A DNA stretch of 64,000 nt from an uncultured Ruminiclostridium sp. (GTDB lineage: Bacteria > Bacillota > Clostridia > Oscillospirales > Ruminococcaceae). Below are positions 8,804 to 16,996 of this stretch, one piece after another (position 1 is the stretch's first letter; each line of letters opens with the position of its first letter). The notes under the pieces are model-generated. The model was given only the letters and a program-made list of their open reading frames with translations, did not search any database and was not told the origin of the DNA. Position numbers and translations under genes: made by a program. Location: the NCBI GenBank assembly GCA_910588335.1, contig CAJUQV010000003.1, forward strand, positions 1-64,000, given 5' to 3'.

Positions 8804-9340
8804 TTAATTGTCAATTTTTAATTTCTCCGCTATCCTGTTCAGCAGCAGCGCCGAAGCGGTAGTTATATCCCTTGAAGCGTAAAGCCCTTTTTCCGCGTAT
8901 TCGTAAACCTTGTACGCATAATCGGCGGATTTTGAAAAATCGTTTTCTTTTTCGCTCCGTAATGCCATATTTATATATGAACGTGCGGCAACGGCGTAAG
9001 CTTCGTCGCAAAGAGCCGTATCAAAAAGCCGCTCTGCCGTTTCAACCGCCCCCATGTAATTTTCTTCCGAATAAAATTCCTTCATATCAAGCAAGGTTTC
9101 GTAAAGAGTGTTTTCCGTCTCCTCTTTCTCCGCCGTCCTGCCATCCGGCAACAAAGTCTGTATGGGAATATCAAGAACCGAGGTTAAATACTCTAAAGTT
9201 TTTAAAGACGGATTCGCTGCGCCGCTCTCTATCTGGCTCAGCATATTTCTGGTTATAAAATCTCCCGCAACGTCGGACTGGGTCATTTTCTTCGCCAGTC
9301 TCGCTTCCTTTATTTTTCTTCCAAGCTCGATTCTGTTCAT
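8804..9340 (-). CDS. XRE-type helix-turn-helix regulator with helical C-terminal domain
   Basis: Predicted DNA-binding protein of 178 residues. Residues 1-60 form a Cro/CI helix-turn-helix (LGRKIKEARLAKKMTQSDVA, then MLSQIESGAANPSLKTLEYL). The rest is a helical, TPR-like region (EENYMGAVETAERLF, YAVAARSYINMAL) of the kind that senses a ligand or peptide. The start at MNRIEL has AAGGAGGAAGG just upstream and the 15-codon longer form has none. A perfect inverted repeat at 9455-9475 in its upstream region could be its operator. The targets are unknown, though the divergent NfeD/flotillin genes are the nearest candidates. Confidence 0.85.
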   Translation of the reverse strand: MNRIELGRKIKEARLAKKMTQSDVAGDFITRNMLSQIESGAANPSLKTLEYLTSVLDIPIQTLLPDGRTAEKEETENTLYETLLDMKEFYSEENYMGAVETAERLFDTALCDEAYAVAARSYINMALRSEKENDFSKSADYAYKVYEYAEKGLYASRDITTASALLLNRIAEKLKIDN

Positions 9341-9454
9341 CTTCCTTCCTCCTTGCGCTTTTTCTCCGCAGACCGCTTTTATCAAACATTACTAACCGAA
9401 GTATATGCTAAAAAATATACCCCCGCTTTCATTTTACTAAAAGTACTCAAATCT

Positions 9455-9475
9455 AAAGTAAATTTTATTTACTTT
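9455..9475. promoter_or_regulatory. Perfect inverted repeat, candidate operator
   Basis: AAAGTAAAT, three bases, then ATTTACTTT lies in the intergenic region between the divergent XRE regulator and the NfeD gene. A partial copy (TTTACTAAAAGTA) is about 20 bases to the left. Autoregulation by the XRE protein is an inference. Confidence 0.45.
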
Positions 9476-9595
9476 CTATATTAGCACTATTTTCGCGAAA
9501 GCGCAAGAGGTTTTTTTCATTTTCTACATTTCATACAAAGGATTTTTTTCTTTTTATGCAATTGGCTGATTTTGATTTGGAAACAACGTTTTATA

Positions 9596-9623
9596 TTGAC
9601 AACCGCTTGAAATGTGGTATAAT
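9596..9623 (+). promoter_or_regulatory. Promoter of the NfeD-flotillin pair
   Basis: TTGACA (9596-9601), a 16-base spacer and the extended -10 TGGTATAAT (TATAAT at 9618-9623) lie about 80 bases upstream of the NfeD-like start codon. Confidence 0.85.
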
Positions 9624-9701
9624 AACAGTAAATAAGATTTACCGCTCAAATTAAACACACATAAAATACACATAAAACATAAAAAGGAAGAAGGAATTAT
9701 T

Positions 9702-10379
9702 ATGACATGGTTCAGTGATTGGTGGAATAATTTACAGCTTGTTGAACAGGTTCTATACTGCATAGCCGTTCCCGCTTCGCTTATACTTATCATACAGACG
9801 GTAATGATGCTGCTGGGTCTTGGCGATGGCGGAGAGGGAATAAATCCCAGCGATACTTCGGGGCTGGATATGCCCGACGTGGATTTTGACGTAAGCGTTG
9901 ACGGCGGTATTTCGTCGGACGGCGCCGACCTGTCAGGTCATGATATAAGCAATCCCTCGGATATTGCGGATTTCAGACTGCTGTCGGTACAAAGCGTTAT
10001 CGCGTTCTTATGTATTTTCGGCTGGAGCGGCATTACCGCCATTGCCAACGGAATGCCAGAATGGGCGTCTCTTGTTCTGGCGGCGGTACTGGGCTTCGCG
10101 GCAATGCTCCTTGTGGCGAAGATCATACAGTGGTCATCCAAGCTGGCGCAGAACGGTACCTTTAATATGAAAAATCTCCTCGGCGAAAGCGGCACTGTTT
10201 ACATTCCCATTCCACCAAAGGGAAACGGCTCCGGGAAGATAAACATAAGCTGCGGCGAAAGGTTTATGGAGTTTGACGCAATAAGCAACGACACGGAAAT
10301 GATCGCTACCGGAGTTCCCGTAAGGGTTACGGATATTATTTCGGGATCTATACTTGTGGTGGAGAAGGAATTGTCTTAA
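9702..10379 (+). CDS. NfeD-like membrane protein (YuaF type)
   Basis: Membrane protein of 225 residues. There is one hydrophobic segment near residues 18-38, a Gly/Asp-rich loop, two hydrophobic segments near residues 95-140, and a soluble OB-fold-like end (GESGTVYIPIPPKGNGSGKI to the C-terminus) as in NfeD proteins. The flotillin gene follows 314 bases later in the same direction. In Bacillus the comparable pair YuaF-YuaG works together in membrane microdomains. AAGGAAGAAGG precedes the ATG. The pairing supports the call, but the sequence match is mostly in the C-terminal domain. Confidence 0.75.
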   Translation: MTWFSDWWNNLQLVEQVLYCIAVPASLILIIQTVMMLLGLGDGGEGINPSDTSGLDMPDVDFDVSVDGGISSDGADLSGHDISNPSDIADFRLLSVQSVIAFLCIFGWSGITAIANGMPEWASLVLAAVLGFAAMLLVAKIIQWSSKLAQNGTFNMKNLLGESGTVYIPIPPKGNGSGKINISCGERFMEFDAISNDTEMIATGVPVRVTDIISGSILVVEKELS

Positions 10380-10489
10380 GTTTTTTGCTTATTTGAATAC
10401 CGAGGCAAATATTATTAAGGTAAGAAGTAAAATGGCAAAATTTTACGAGTAATCCGAGAACAAATGCTTCGGATGTAATTTCAATAAAA

Positions 10490-10535
10490 AAGCTTGTTTG
10501 TAACCGGATTTGCCGCCGGCAAATTAAACAAGCTT
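10490..10535 (+). terminator. Hairpin after the NfeD gene
   Basis: AAGCTTGTTT and AAACAAGCTT form 10-bp arms around a loop that itself contains a small GC hairpin (TTTGCCGCCGGCAAA). There is no good U-tract, so it may be an attenuator or mRNA stabiliser between the NfeD and flotillin genes. Confidence 0.4.
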
Positions 10536-10541
10536 AAATAT

Positions 10542-10670
10542 AAGAACCTGCCTTTACGATATTTGTGTGTGAATTTTCGAGCAAATTTTGTTGAAGACAA
10601 GACTTTCCAATACGATCAACTGCAAAATTTGCCGAAAAGGCGCGTGCAATATCATGTGCAGACGGGTTCT
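10542..10670. repeat. Dispersed repeat family A, copy 1
   Basis: The ends are imperfect inverted repeats: AAGAACCTGCCTTTACGAT on the left and GCAGACGGGTTCT on the right. Interior blocks TTTTCGAGCAAATTTTGTTGA and CAAAATTTGCCGAAAAGGCG recur in the copies at 25.3 and 30.3 kb. There is no coding potential. It lies between the NfeD and flotillin genes. Confidence 0.65.
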
Positions 10671-10693
10671 AAAAGTTTATGGAGGAAATTATT

Positions 10694-12328
10694 ATGCCGG
10701 AAACCATTATTGTAGCCGTGGCGGTGGGCGTCGTTATTCTGATAGCCCTTATTATTGCCATTCTCTCCCGTTACCGCAAATGTCCATCGGACAAAGTGCT
10801 GGTAATTTACGGTAAAGTAGGTTCGGAGAAAAACGGACAGGCGCGCTCCGCAAAATGTATACACGGCGGCGCCGCATTCATCTTTCCCGTGCTTCAATCA
10901 TTCCAGTATTTGGATCTTACGCCCATTTCCATTAACGTCGACCTGAAAAACGCCCTTTCAAAACAAAACATCCGTATCGACGTACCATCCCGCTTTACCG
11001 TGGGTATCTCTACCGAGCCCGGCATTATGCAAAATGCCGCCGAGAGGCTGTTGGGTCTTCGTCTTAACGAGATTCAGGAGCTGGCAAAGGACATTATTTT
11101 CGGTCAGCTTCGTCTGGTAGTAGCCACAATGGACATTGAGGAAATAAACACCGATCGCGACAAGTTTCTGATAGCCGTTTCCAACAACGTGGAAATAGAA
11201 CTGAAAAAAATCGGCTTAAGGCTTATTAACGTTAACGTTACCGATATCAACGACGAATCGGGATATATTGAGGCATTGGGTAAGGAAGCCGCCGCAAAGG
11301 CCATCAATGACGCCAAGAAGAGCGTTGCCGAAAAGGACAGAGACGGTGAAATCGGTCAGGCCAACGCGAGACGCGACCAGCGTATACAGGTTGCCGCCGC
11401 AAACGCTACGGCAATCGAGGGTGAAAACGAGGCGAAAATCGCCGTGGCACAATCCGAAGCCGTACGTAAGCAAAAAGAAGTTGAAGCGGAAGCCAAGGCC
11501 AGCAATGACGCCAAAATAGCCGTAGCAAAGACCAACCGCGACGGTGAAATCGGGCAGGCCAACGCCATGAAGGAACAGCGTATTCAAGTAGCCGCCTCCA
11601 ACGCCTCCGCCATCGAGGGCGAAAACAACGCAAAGATCGCCGTGGCACAATCGGAAGCCAACCGCAGAGAGAAGGAAGCGGAAGCCCTTCGTATCGCCAC
11701 TGCCGCCGAGGCGGTACAAAACGCCAAGGCAAAGGAAGAAGCATATAACGCTCAAAAGGAAGCCGAAGAAAGACGTGCCGAGCTGGAAATGGCCACTCAG
11801 CAGGCGGACGTTATCGTAAAGGCACAGATTGCCAAGGAACAGGCGCAGATCGCCGCCGAAGCGGAAGCCGAGGTTATGCGCCGCAAGGCGAAGGGTGAGG
11901 CGGACGCTATTTTCGCTAAAATGGAAGCCGAAGCCAACGGTGCAAAGGAAATACTTCAGAAGCAGGCCGACGGTTTAAGAGAGATAGTGAACGCCGCCGG
12001 CGGAAACGCGGACGACGCGGTAAAGCTCATTATTTCTGACAAGTTGGAAGAACTTATGCGCATTCAGGTTGACGCAATCAAGAATATCAAGATCGATAAG
12101 GTAACAGTATGGGACAGCGGAGCCGCAAATTCGGACGGAAAAAGCTCTACCGCGGGATTTATCAGCGGACTTATGAAAGCCGTACCCCCGCTGGATGAAG
12201 TATTTAAACAAGCGGGTATGGAACTTCCGTCTTTTTTGGGAACGTCGTCGGAGAAGCTTCCGGAGATTTCCGTGGAAGGAAAGAATATTGATAAAATCGA
12301 CGGCAACGATACAAATCCCGTAGTATAA
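10694..12328 (+). CDS. Flotillin-like SPFH protein
   Basis: Membrane scaffold protein of 544 residues. An N-terminal hydrophobic anchor (residues 4-24) precedes an SPFH/band-7 domain (about 30-200) and a long Ala/Glu/Lys coiled coil (about 210-430). The C-terminus contains MELPSFLG, as in bacterial flotillins. Residues in the coiled coil are duplicated with a 66-residue period (DNA near 11342 and 11540). The start at 10694 follows GGAGG. It is encoded with an NfeD-like partner, as in YuaF-YuaG, and is expected to organise membrane microdomains. Confidence 0.9.
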   Translation: MPETIIVAVAVGVVILIALIIAILSRYRKCPSDKVLVIYGKVGSEKNGQARSAKCIHGGAAFIFPVLQSFQYLDLTPISINVDLKNALSKQNIRIDVPSRFTVGISTEPGIMQNAAERLLGLRLNEIQELAKDIIFGQLRLVVATMDIEEINTDRDKFLIAVSNNVEIELKKIGLRLINVNVTDINDESGYIEALGKEAAAKAINDAKKSVAEKDRDGEIGQANARRDQRIQVAAANATAIEGENEAKIAVAQSEAVRKQKEVEAEAKASNDAKIAVAKTNRDGEIGQANAMKEQRIQVAASNASAIEGENNAKIAVAQSEANRREKEAEALRIATAAEAVQNAKAKEEAYNAQKEAEERRAELEMATQQADVIVKAQIAKEQAQIAAEAEAEVMRRKAKGEADAIFAKMEAEANGAKEILQKQADGLREIVNAAGGNADDAVKLIISDKLEELMRIQVDAIKNIKIDKVTVWDSGAANSDGKSSTAGFISGLMKAVPPLDEVFKQAGMELPSFLGTSSEKLPEISVEGKNIDKIDGNDTNPVV

Positions 12329-12490
12329 TACTATAGAAATCCAAGAAAATATCACGGCATATATCTGGAATTCAAATTTTTCCATGAAATCGCTGCAAAT
12401 TAAACGAAATGTACAAGATTGTTTAATCCCGGATATGCCCTAATGTGCTTTACAATATTTTAATAGCATTTTTAATTGAAAACAGATAAA

Positions 12491-12569
12491 TACTAACAAC
12501 CACCGATAAATTCGGCGGTTGTTAGTATAAAGGTCGTAATCCCGTTACAGACAGGGTTACGACCTTTTA
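12491..12569 (+). terminator. Two consecutive hairpins ending the flotillin transcript
   Basis: TACTAACAACC...GGTTGTTAGTA (12491-12527) is followed by AAGGTCGTAA...TTACGACCTT with T residues (12530-12569). Because A and T runs flank the second hairpin it can also end the convergent solute-binding protein gene. The first hairpin has the TACTAA/TTAGTATA ends seen in repeat family S. Confidence 0.75.
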
Positions 12570-12604
12570 CAATGTTATTTTATACAGTCCGTTAACTCAA
12601 GGAA

Positions 12605-14239
12605 TTAAGCCGCAGGGGCTTCTTCCTCAACGGCGGAGGTTACAACCTCGCCCGCCGCATTCCTCTTAAGAATATCGCGGTAAGTGTTAAGATAACCTTC
12701 AACTACATCATACTTTGACTCAATAAGAGAAGTATAGCTCATATCGCCGAATACGGGACCGTCAAGGAGAGGCTCGTCGCCTGTCTGGAACAGGTTGGAA
12801 ACATCGTTGCTGAAGCCGTAGCAGTGGTCAAAGAGAAGCTCGAATCTGGAACCCTCGGCGCCTTTAAGCTCCATCCACAAATCATACTGCTCTTCTGTCC
12901 AGACTACCTTATACTTTTCTCTTCTGGCAGTGCCGCAGGAAGGACAGGTATCAACGCCCGATTCGTTCTCCTCTTCGGTAAAAATGTGTCTGCCTTTATC
13001 GTCATGGCTGTCGGAGGTATCGCCGCAATCAGCGTTGGAGCATTTGGGATAGTAGGTTATGGAATCATCCAATGCGTCGGTCTTTGCCTTTGCTATATTT
13101 TCCTCGTCGGTTTCTTCAACACGATTAAGTTCTATCCAATCAAGGGCACCCTTTACATTAGAGGCTCCGGAAGGAATAAGGTAACCATAGGTGTCAACAC
13201 CGTGAAAATAGGTATCGGAAAGATCGTCGCGGGGGTAAGGCACGAATTTCATTTCGTTTTCAAGTCCCGCTTTGTCAAGCGCTTCCTTAGCTGTGGGATA
13301 AGTCCATGAGGGATCCATTCCCAGGAACAGCAGATTTCCGTCAACAAACGCCTGCCCGGGATCAACATAGCCATTTGTAGCTCCGTTGGCTTGCTGATCG
13401 GCATTAGCGCCAATTAAGCCGTTCTTTCTCATGCTTTCCAGCCAGCTCATACAACGGGTGGTGTTTTCGGATTTTAAATTGTTAATGATCTGATTTCCCT
13501 GAACATCGATAACCTTCGTTCCGGTGGTCAAAACAAATATCATACCACCTACGCCGTTATATCCGATATGGTTGGGATCCATATCAACCCACTTCTTCAG
13601 CAGATCTTCAAAGGCTTTCCATGTCCATGTATTGTCCTTCACCATCTTCATGGGGTCGGCAATTCCGTTTTCCTCAAGTACACGGTTGTTGTAGTTGAGA
13701 GCGAAGTTGGTTTTATACTGATAGGGTACGTAATAATGCTTTCCGTTATAAACAAACTGTTCGGCTATTTCCTTAACGCCGCTCCATAGATCGGAATCAA
13801 GGTCGATATAGCTGTCCAAAGGTGTGTACATATTATAACTCATAGCGTGAGGAAAAGATCTCCACTCATAGCGCACTATGTCAGGCGAATCACCGGTAGC
13901 AATAAGGGTGCCGAGTGTTTCAAAATATTCGTCGCCGCTTCCCGTAACTCTCTGCTCAATGCTGCCGCCGTATCTGCTCTCAAAAAGAGCCACCATATCC
14001 GCATTGTTGGTGAGCAGATCTTCGTACATAAGCCATGTAATGGTACCGGTCTCGGCGGTATCGTCAACCGGAGCCGCCGTAGCTTCGGTAAAGCTTTGTT
14101 CGGGAGCTTTTGTGGTTGTGGTATTGGCGGTAGTGTTCTTGCTTTCGCCGCCATTGTCGTTTCCGCCGGCGCAGCCCGAAATGCTGAGTGTCACTGCTGC
14201 TGCCAGTAAAACAGCTAAGGGTTTTCTGATTTTCTTCAT
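12605..14239 (-). CDS. Extracellular solute-binding lipoprotein with Cys4 insert, paralog 1
   Basis: Secreted lipoprotein of 544 residues: signal peptide with lipobox ISGC (Cys23), a Thr-rich linker, then a family 1-like sugar-type binding fold (TGTITWLMYEDLL, DSPDIVRYEWRSFPH, GGMIFVLTTGTK). Near residues 398-435 it has CSNADC and CPSC separated by an acidic loop, which looks like a zinc knuckle and is unusual in a binding protein. It follows its paralog by 70 bases. No permease or ATPase is nearby, so it would need to share a transporter or act as a sensor partner. Confidence 0.85.
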   Translation of the reverse strand: MKKIRKPLAVLLAAAVTLSISGCAGGNDNGGESKNTTANTTTTKAPEQSFTEATAAPVDDTAETGTITWLMYEDLLTNNADMVALFESRYGGSIEQRVTGSGDEYFETLGTLIATGDSPDIVRYEWRSFPHAMSYNMYTPLDSYIDLDSDLWSGVKEIAEQFVYNGKHYYVPYQYKTNFALNYNNRVLEENGIADPMKMVKDNTWTWKAFEDLLKKWVDMDPNHIGYNGVGGMIFVLTTGTKVIDVQGNQIINNLKSENTTRCMSWLESMRKNGLIGANADQQANGATNGYVDPGQAFVDGNLLFLGMDPSWTYPTAKEALDKAGLENEMKFVPYPRDDLSDTYFHGVDTYGYLIPSGASNVKGALDWIELNRVEETDEENIAKAKTDALDDSITYYPKCSNADCGDTSDSHDDKGRHIFTEEENESGVDTCPSCGTARREKYKVVWTEEQYDLWMELKGAEGSRFELLFDHCYGFSNDVSNLFQTGDEPLLDGPVFGDMSYTSLIESKYDVVEGYLNTYRDILKRNAAGEVVTSAVEEEAPAA

Positions 14240-14309
14240 CTTTTCCTCCTTTAGGTTGGATTGTATCTTTAATTTATATAACCACCGCTTATCTTACGGC
14301 AGATACATA

Positions 14310-15899
14310 CTATTCAATCGGGGCGGTAACCGTTCCTCCGCCGCTTTTCATCAGGTTCCTGTAAAAGTCTATATAGCTTTCCACACTGTTATAAAGCGTG
14401 TCCACAAGATTCGTATAGCTTCCGTCTTCAAAAACCGGAGCGTCCAGAAGGCTTCCCGTGCCTATAAGCAGATTGGATACATCATCGTTGAATCCGTAAA
14501 CATTGTCAAAAAGCAAAGTAAATCTTCCGTCGGTGCTTTTCATTTCCGTATAAAGATCATATTGTTCCTCGCTCCAGACCACCTTATACTTTTCTCTTCT
14601 GCCTTCGCCGCAGGACGGGCACACCGACATTCCCAATGCGTTTTCCTCATCGGTAAAAATGTGTCTTCCTTTGTCGTCATGGCTCACTGAGGTATCGTTA
14701 CAATCAATGTTGGCACATTTCGGATAGTATCCCTTAACATCGCTTACAGCTTTGGCTTTGGCGTTTTCTATATTTTCCCTGTCGGTTTCCTCAACACGGT
14801 TAAGCGTTATCCAGTCTAAAGCGCCTTTTATATTGGGCGCGCCGGCGGGAATCATAAAGCCAACAGTGTTACTTCCCTGATAGTACCTGTCCGCCTTTTC
14901 ATCTTTGGGAAAGGGAACAAATTTCATCTCGTTTTCAAGTCCGGCTTTATCCAGTGATTCTTTTGCCGCTCCGTAAGCCCATGTAGGATTCATTCCGAGA
15001 AACAAAAGATTACCGTCCAGAAACGCCTGACCGGGGTCGACATATCCGCTGATCGCTCCCTGTGCCTGCTGATCCGTGCTTGCCCCCATTAGACCCTCTT
15101 TTCTCATATTTTCCAGCCAAAGCATACAGCGGTTTACATTTTCGCTTTTCAAATTATTCACAATATTGCCGTCGGTGATGTCAATGGTCTTCGTGCCTGT
15201 GGTCATTATGAATATCATTCCCCCGACGCCGTTGTATCCGATATGAGCAGGGTCAATATCTACCCACTGTTTCAGCATATTTTCAAAAGCCGTCCATGTC
15301 CACTCATCGTTTTTAAGCAGCTCCATAGGATCAGTCATACCGTTTTCTTCAAGCACGCGATTATTGTAATTAAGGGCAAAATTGGTATCCAGCGAGTTGG
15401 GCGCGTAATAATGACGCCCGTTGTAAACAAACTGTTCCGCCACGTCCTTTACGCCCTTCCACAGCTCCGAGTCAAGGTCGATATAGCTGTCAATCGGAGT
15501 ATACATATTGTAACTCATTCCGTGGGGAAATGAGCGCCACTCATATCTTACTATATCGGGGGAATCACCTATGGCGATAAGCGAACCCAGCTTATCGAAG
15601 TACGCCGAACCGGAACTTGTCATCTGCTGCTCTATGGAACCGCCGTAACGGGTTTCAAACAAATTCACCATTTCCGACATTTCACTGAGCAGATCTTCAT
15701 AAACCAACCATGTAATTGTACCGGTCTCCGCCGCTTCGTCTGGCGAAGCTATGACAGGCTCCACAAAACTGTTTTGCAGAACAACAGCTTCGCTTGTATC
15801 GGAAGGGATTTCCGAAACCGATTCCGAAGAACAGGCGGCTATATAAAACGACAAAATCACAGCCATAAATAACGCGGCAATTTTTTTATTATATTTCAT
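14310..15899 (-). CDS. Extracellular solute-binding lipoprotein with Cys4 insert, paralog 2
   Basis: Secreted lipoprotein of 529 residues with lipobox IAAC (Cys23), colinear with the downstream gene along its whole length: GTITWLVYEDLL, YEWRSFPHGMSYNMYTP and HIGYNGVGGMIF are almost the same in both. The cysteine insert is kept as CANIDC and CPSC with the same spacing, including SHDDKGRHIF between them. This points to a local gene duplication with the insert under selection. It is the promoter-proximal gene of the pair, with a leader of about 240 bases. The substrate is not evident. Confidence 0.85.
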   Translation of the reverse strand: MKYNKKIAALFMAVILSFYIAACSSESVSEIPSDTSEAVVLQNSFVEPVIASPDEAAETGTITWLVYEDLLSEMSEMVNLFETRYGGSIEQQMTSSGSAYFDKLGSLIAIGDSPDIVRYEWRSFPHGMSYNMYTPIDSYIDLDSELWKGVKDVAEQFVYNGRHYYAPNSLDTNFALNYNNRVLEENGMTDPMELLKNDEWTWTAFENMLKQWVDIDPAHIGYNGVGGMIFIMTTGTKTIDITDGNIVNNLKSENVNRCMLWLENMRKEGLMGASTDQQAQGAISGYVDPGQAFLDGNLLFLGMNPTWAYGAAKESLDKAGLENEMKFVPFPKDEKADRYYQGSNTVGFMIPAGAPNIKGALDWITLNRVEETDRENIENAKAKAVSDVKGYYPKCANIDCNDTSVSHDDKGRHIFTDEENALGMSVCPSCGEGRREKYKVVWSEEQYDLYTEMKSTDGRFTLLFDNVYGFNDDVSNLLIGTGSLLDAPVFEDGSYTNLVDTLYNSVESYIDFYRNLMKSGGGTVTAPIE

Positions 15900-16148
15900 T
15901 TATTTATTCCTTTTTATACAGCCATTACAAATAGTATAATTACAGAAATTCTAAACATTTTGTTTTTCACGCAATTTTCAGAATGTAATCGTTTTACCGT
16001 CAAACGGCGGTTTAAAACAATCGGATAAAATTGAAACGGTAGTTATTTATAAGCAGATTAAATGTCTTATGAGCTTTACAAAGCCTATTTTCATACATTT
16101 ACGGAAAAACAAAAAAGTTTTCCTTAAAAAAAATATATCTTAGGTATG
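15900..16148 (-). promoter_or_regulatory. Long structured 5' leader of the solute-binding pair
   Basis: There are about 240 untranslated bases between the promoter at 16149-16177 and the start codon. Around 15995-16023 the complementary stretches ATCGTTTTACCG and CGGTTTAAAACAATCG can form a strong stem. It matches no riboswitch class I recognise. AAAGGAA precedes the start codon. Confidence 0.35.
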
Positions 16149-16177
16149 AGTATAACACAAAAACTCCAAAATTTCAA
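16149..16177 (-). promoter_or_regulatory. Promoter of the solute-binding protein pair
   Basis: The minus strand reads TTGAAA (16172-16177), a 17-base spacer ending TGT, and TATACT (16149-16154), giving an extended -10. Confidence 0.75.
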
Positions 16178-16267
16178 GTGAAAATGTAAAAATATTAGGG
16201 CAATATTATAAAACAAGTACAACTACATTTTTTCGCTGTCGTGTAAATAGCGATAAACAGCGTACAT

Positions 16268-16322
16268 ATTTTAAAAAATATCGAAGAGGCAAGGCTCTTA
16301 GGCCTTTGCCCCTTCGATATAT
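16268..16322 (-). terminator. Terminator on the minus strand
   Basis: ATATCGAAG-GGCAAGGC and its complement (16278-16320) form a long hairpin, followed on the minus strand by a T run. It would end transcription coming from the rlmD and sigma-remnant side before the solute-binding promoter. Confidence 0.75.
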
Positions 16323-16520
16323 CATCTTATTTATTTCAGTTTTGCGATTTTTGGCTTTCTTCGTCCAGTTCCAGCCCTTGTTCCACTCCCGTCGCTTAAA
16401 ATAAAAACCGCCTGTTTATTACTCTTATCCTTTTGGTAATTTCTTCTCTCCTATCGTACATTACACCAATAATTTTGTTGTTAATTATGATATTGTTCCC
16501 CCAATAAAACCTTGTCAAAA

Positions 16521-16618
16521 TTAAGGCAATACCGCACAAAGATTGTTGTACAGACGCGCAGTCAGCGGCAAAATATACCGAAAAGACGTGCGCTAATTCC
16601 TATTGGAACAGTTTCTAA
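16521..16618. repeat. Chimeric fragment of repeat families B and A
   Basis: 16521-16567 matches the left end of family B (TTAAGGCAATACCGCACAA, then GTTGTACAGACGCGCAGTCAGC). The following CAAAATATACCGAAAAGACG to GTTTCTAAAC resembles the right end of family A (CAAAATTTGCCGAAAAGGCG). It looks like a junction formed by deletion or nested insertion. The surrounding 16.3-16.7 kb has no intact gene. Confidence 0.5.
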
Positions 16619-16728
16619 ACATTGCTCTTTTGGACTTAATTTTACTGCTTTTATTTCCAATTCTTCCATTCTTTTATTATATCATTCTTTTTTGATTTTT
16701 GGCAAGATTTTATTGGTATATCAATATT

Positions 16729-16986
16729 TTAGGGGTTTACTTTTGTTAGCCTTCGGTAAATTTCGTTCCTAATAATTATAAGTGCATAAGGCAGCCTTTT
16801 GTGAGTTTCCATTGCAAAAAATTTTTCGGGATAATTCATTATATTAACAAAAGCGTCCTGAATAACATCCTCGGCAGCTTCCCTGCTGTGCAGCCTTGAA
16901 TAGGCGGCGGAATAAAAAATCCGCTTGTTCTTGCCGTAAATTCGGATATTATGTTTAGCTGCCTGTCAGTATCAAGGGAAGCTATA
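16729..16986 (-). pseudogene. Remnant of an ECF-type RNA polymerase sigma factor
   Basis: Read on the minus strand, one frame gives SLDTDRQLNIISEF and, after a one-base shift, YGKNKRIFYSAAYSRLHS, then REAAEDVIQDAFVNI and RNEIYRR. This is the region 2 pattern of sigma-70/ECF factors (AED.IQDAF). There is no start codon, a frameshift lies near residue 15, and the frame ends at 16729 before region 4. It directly follows rlmD. It is therefore a decayed gene, possibly cut by the repeat fragments next to it. Confidence 0.6.
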
Positions 16987-16996
16987 ATATTGGCTA

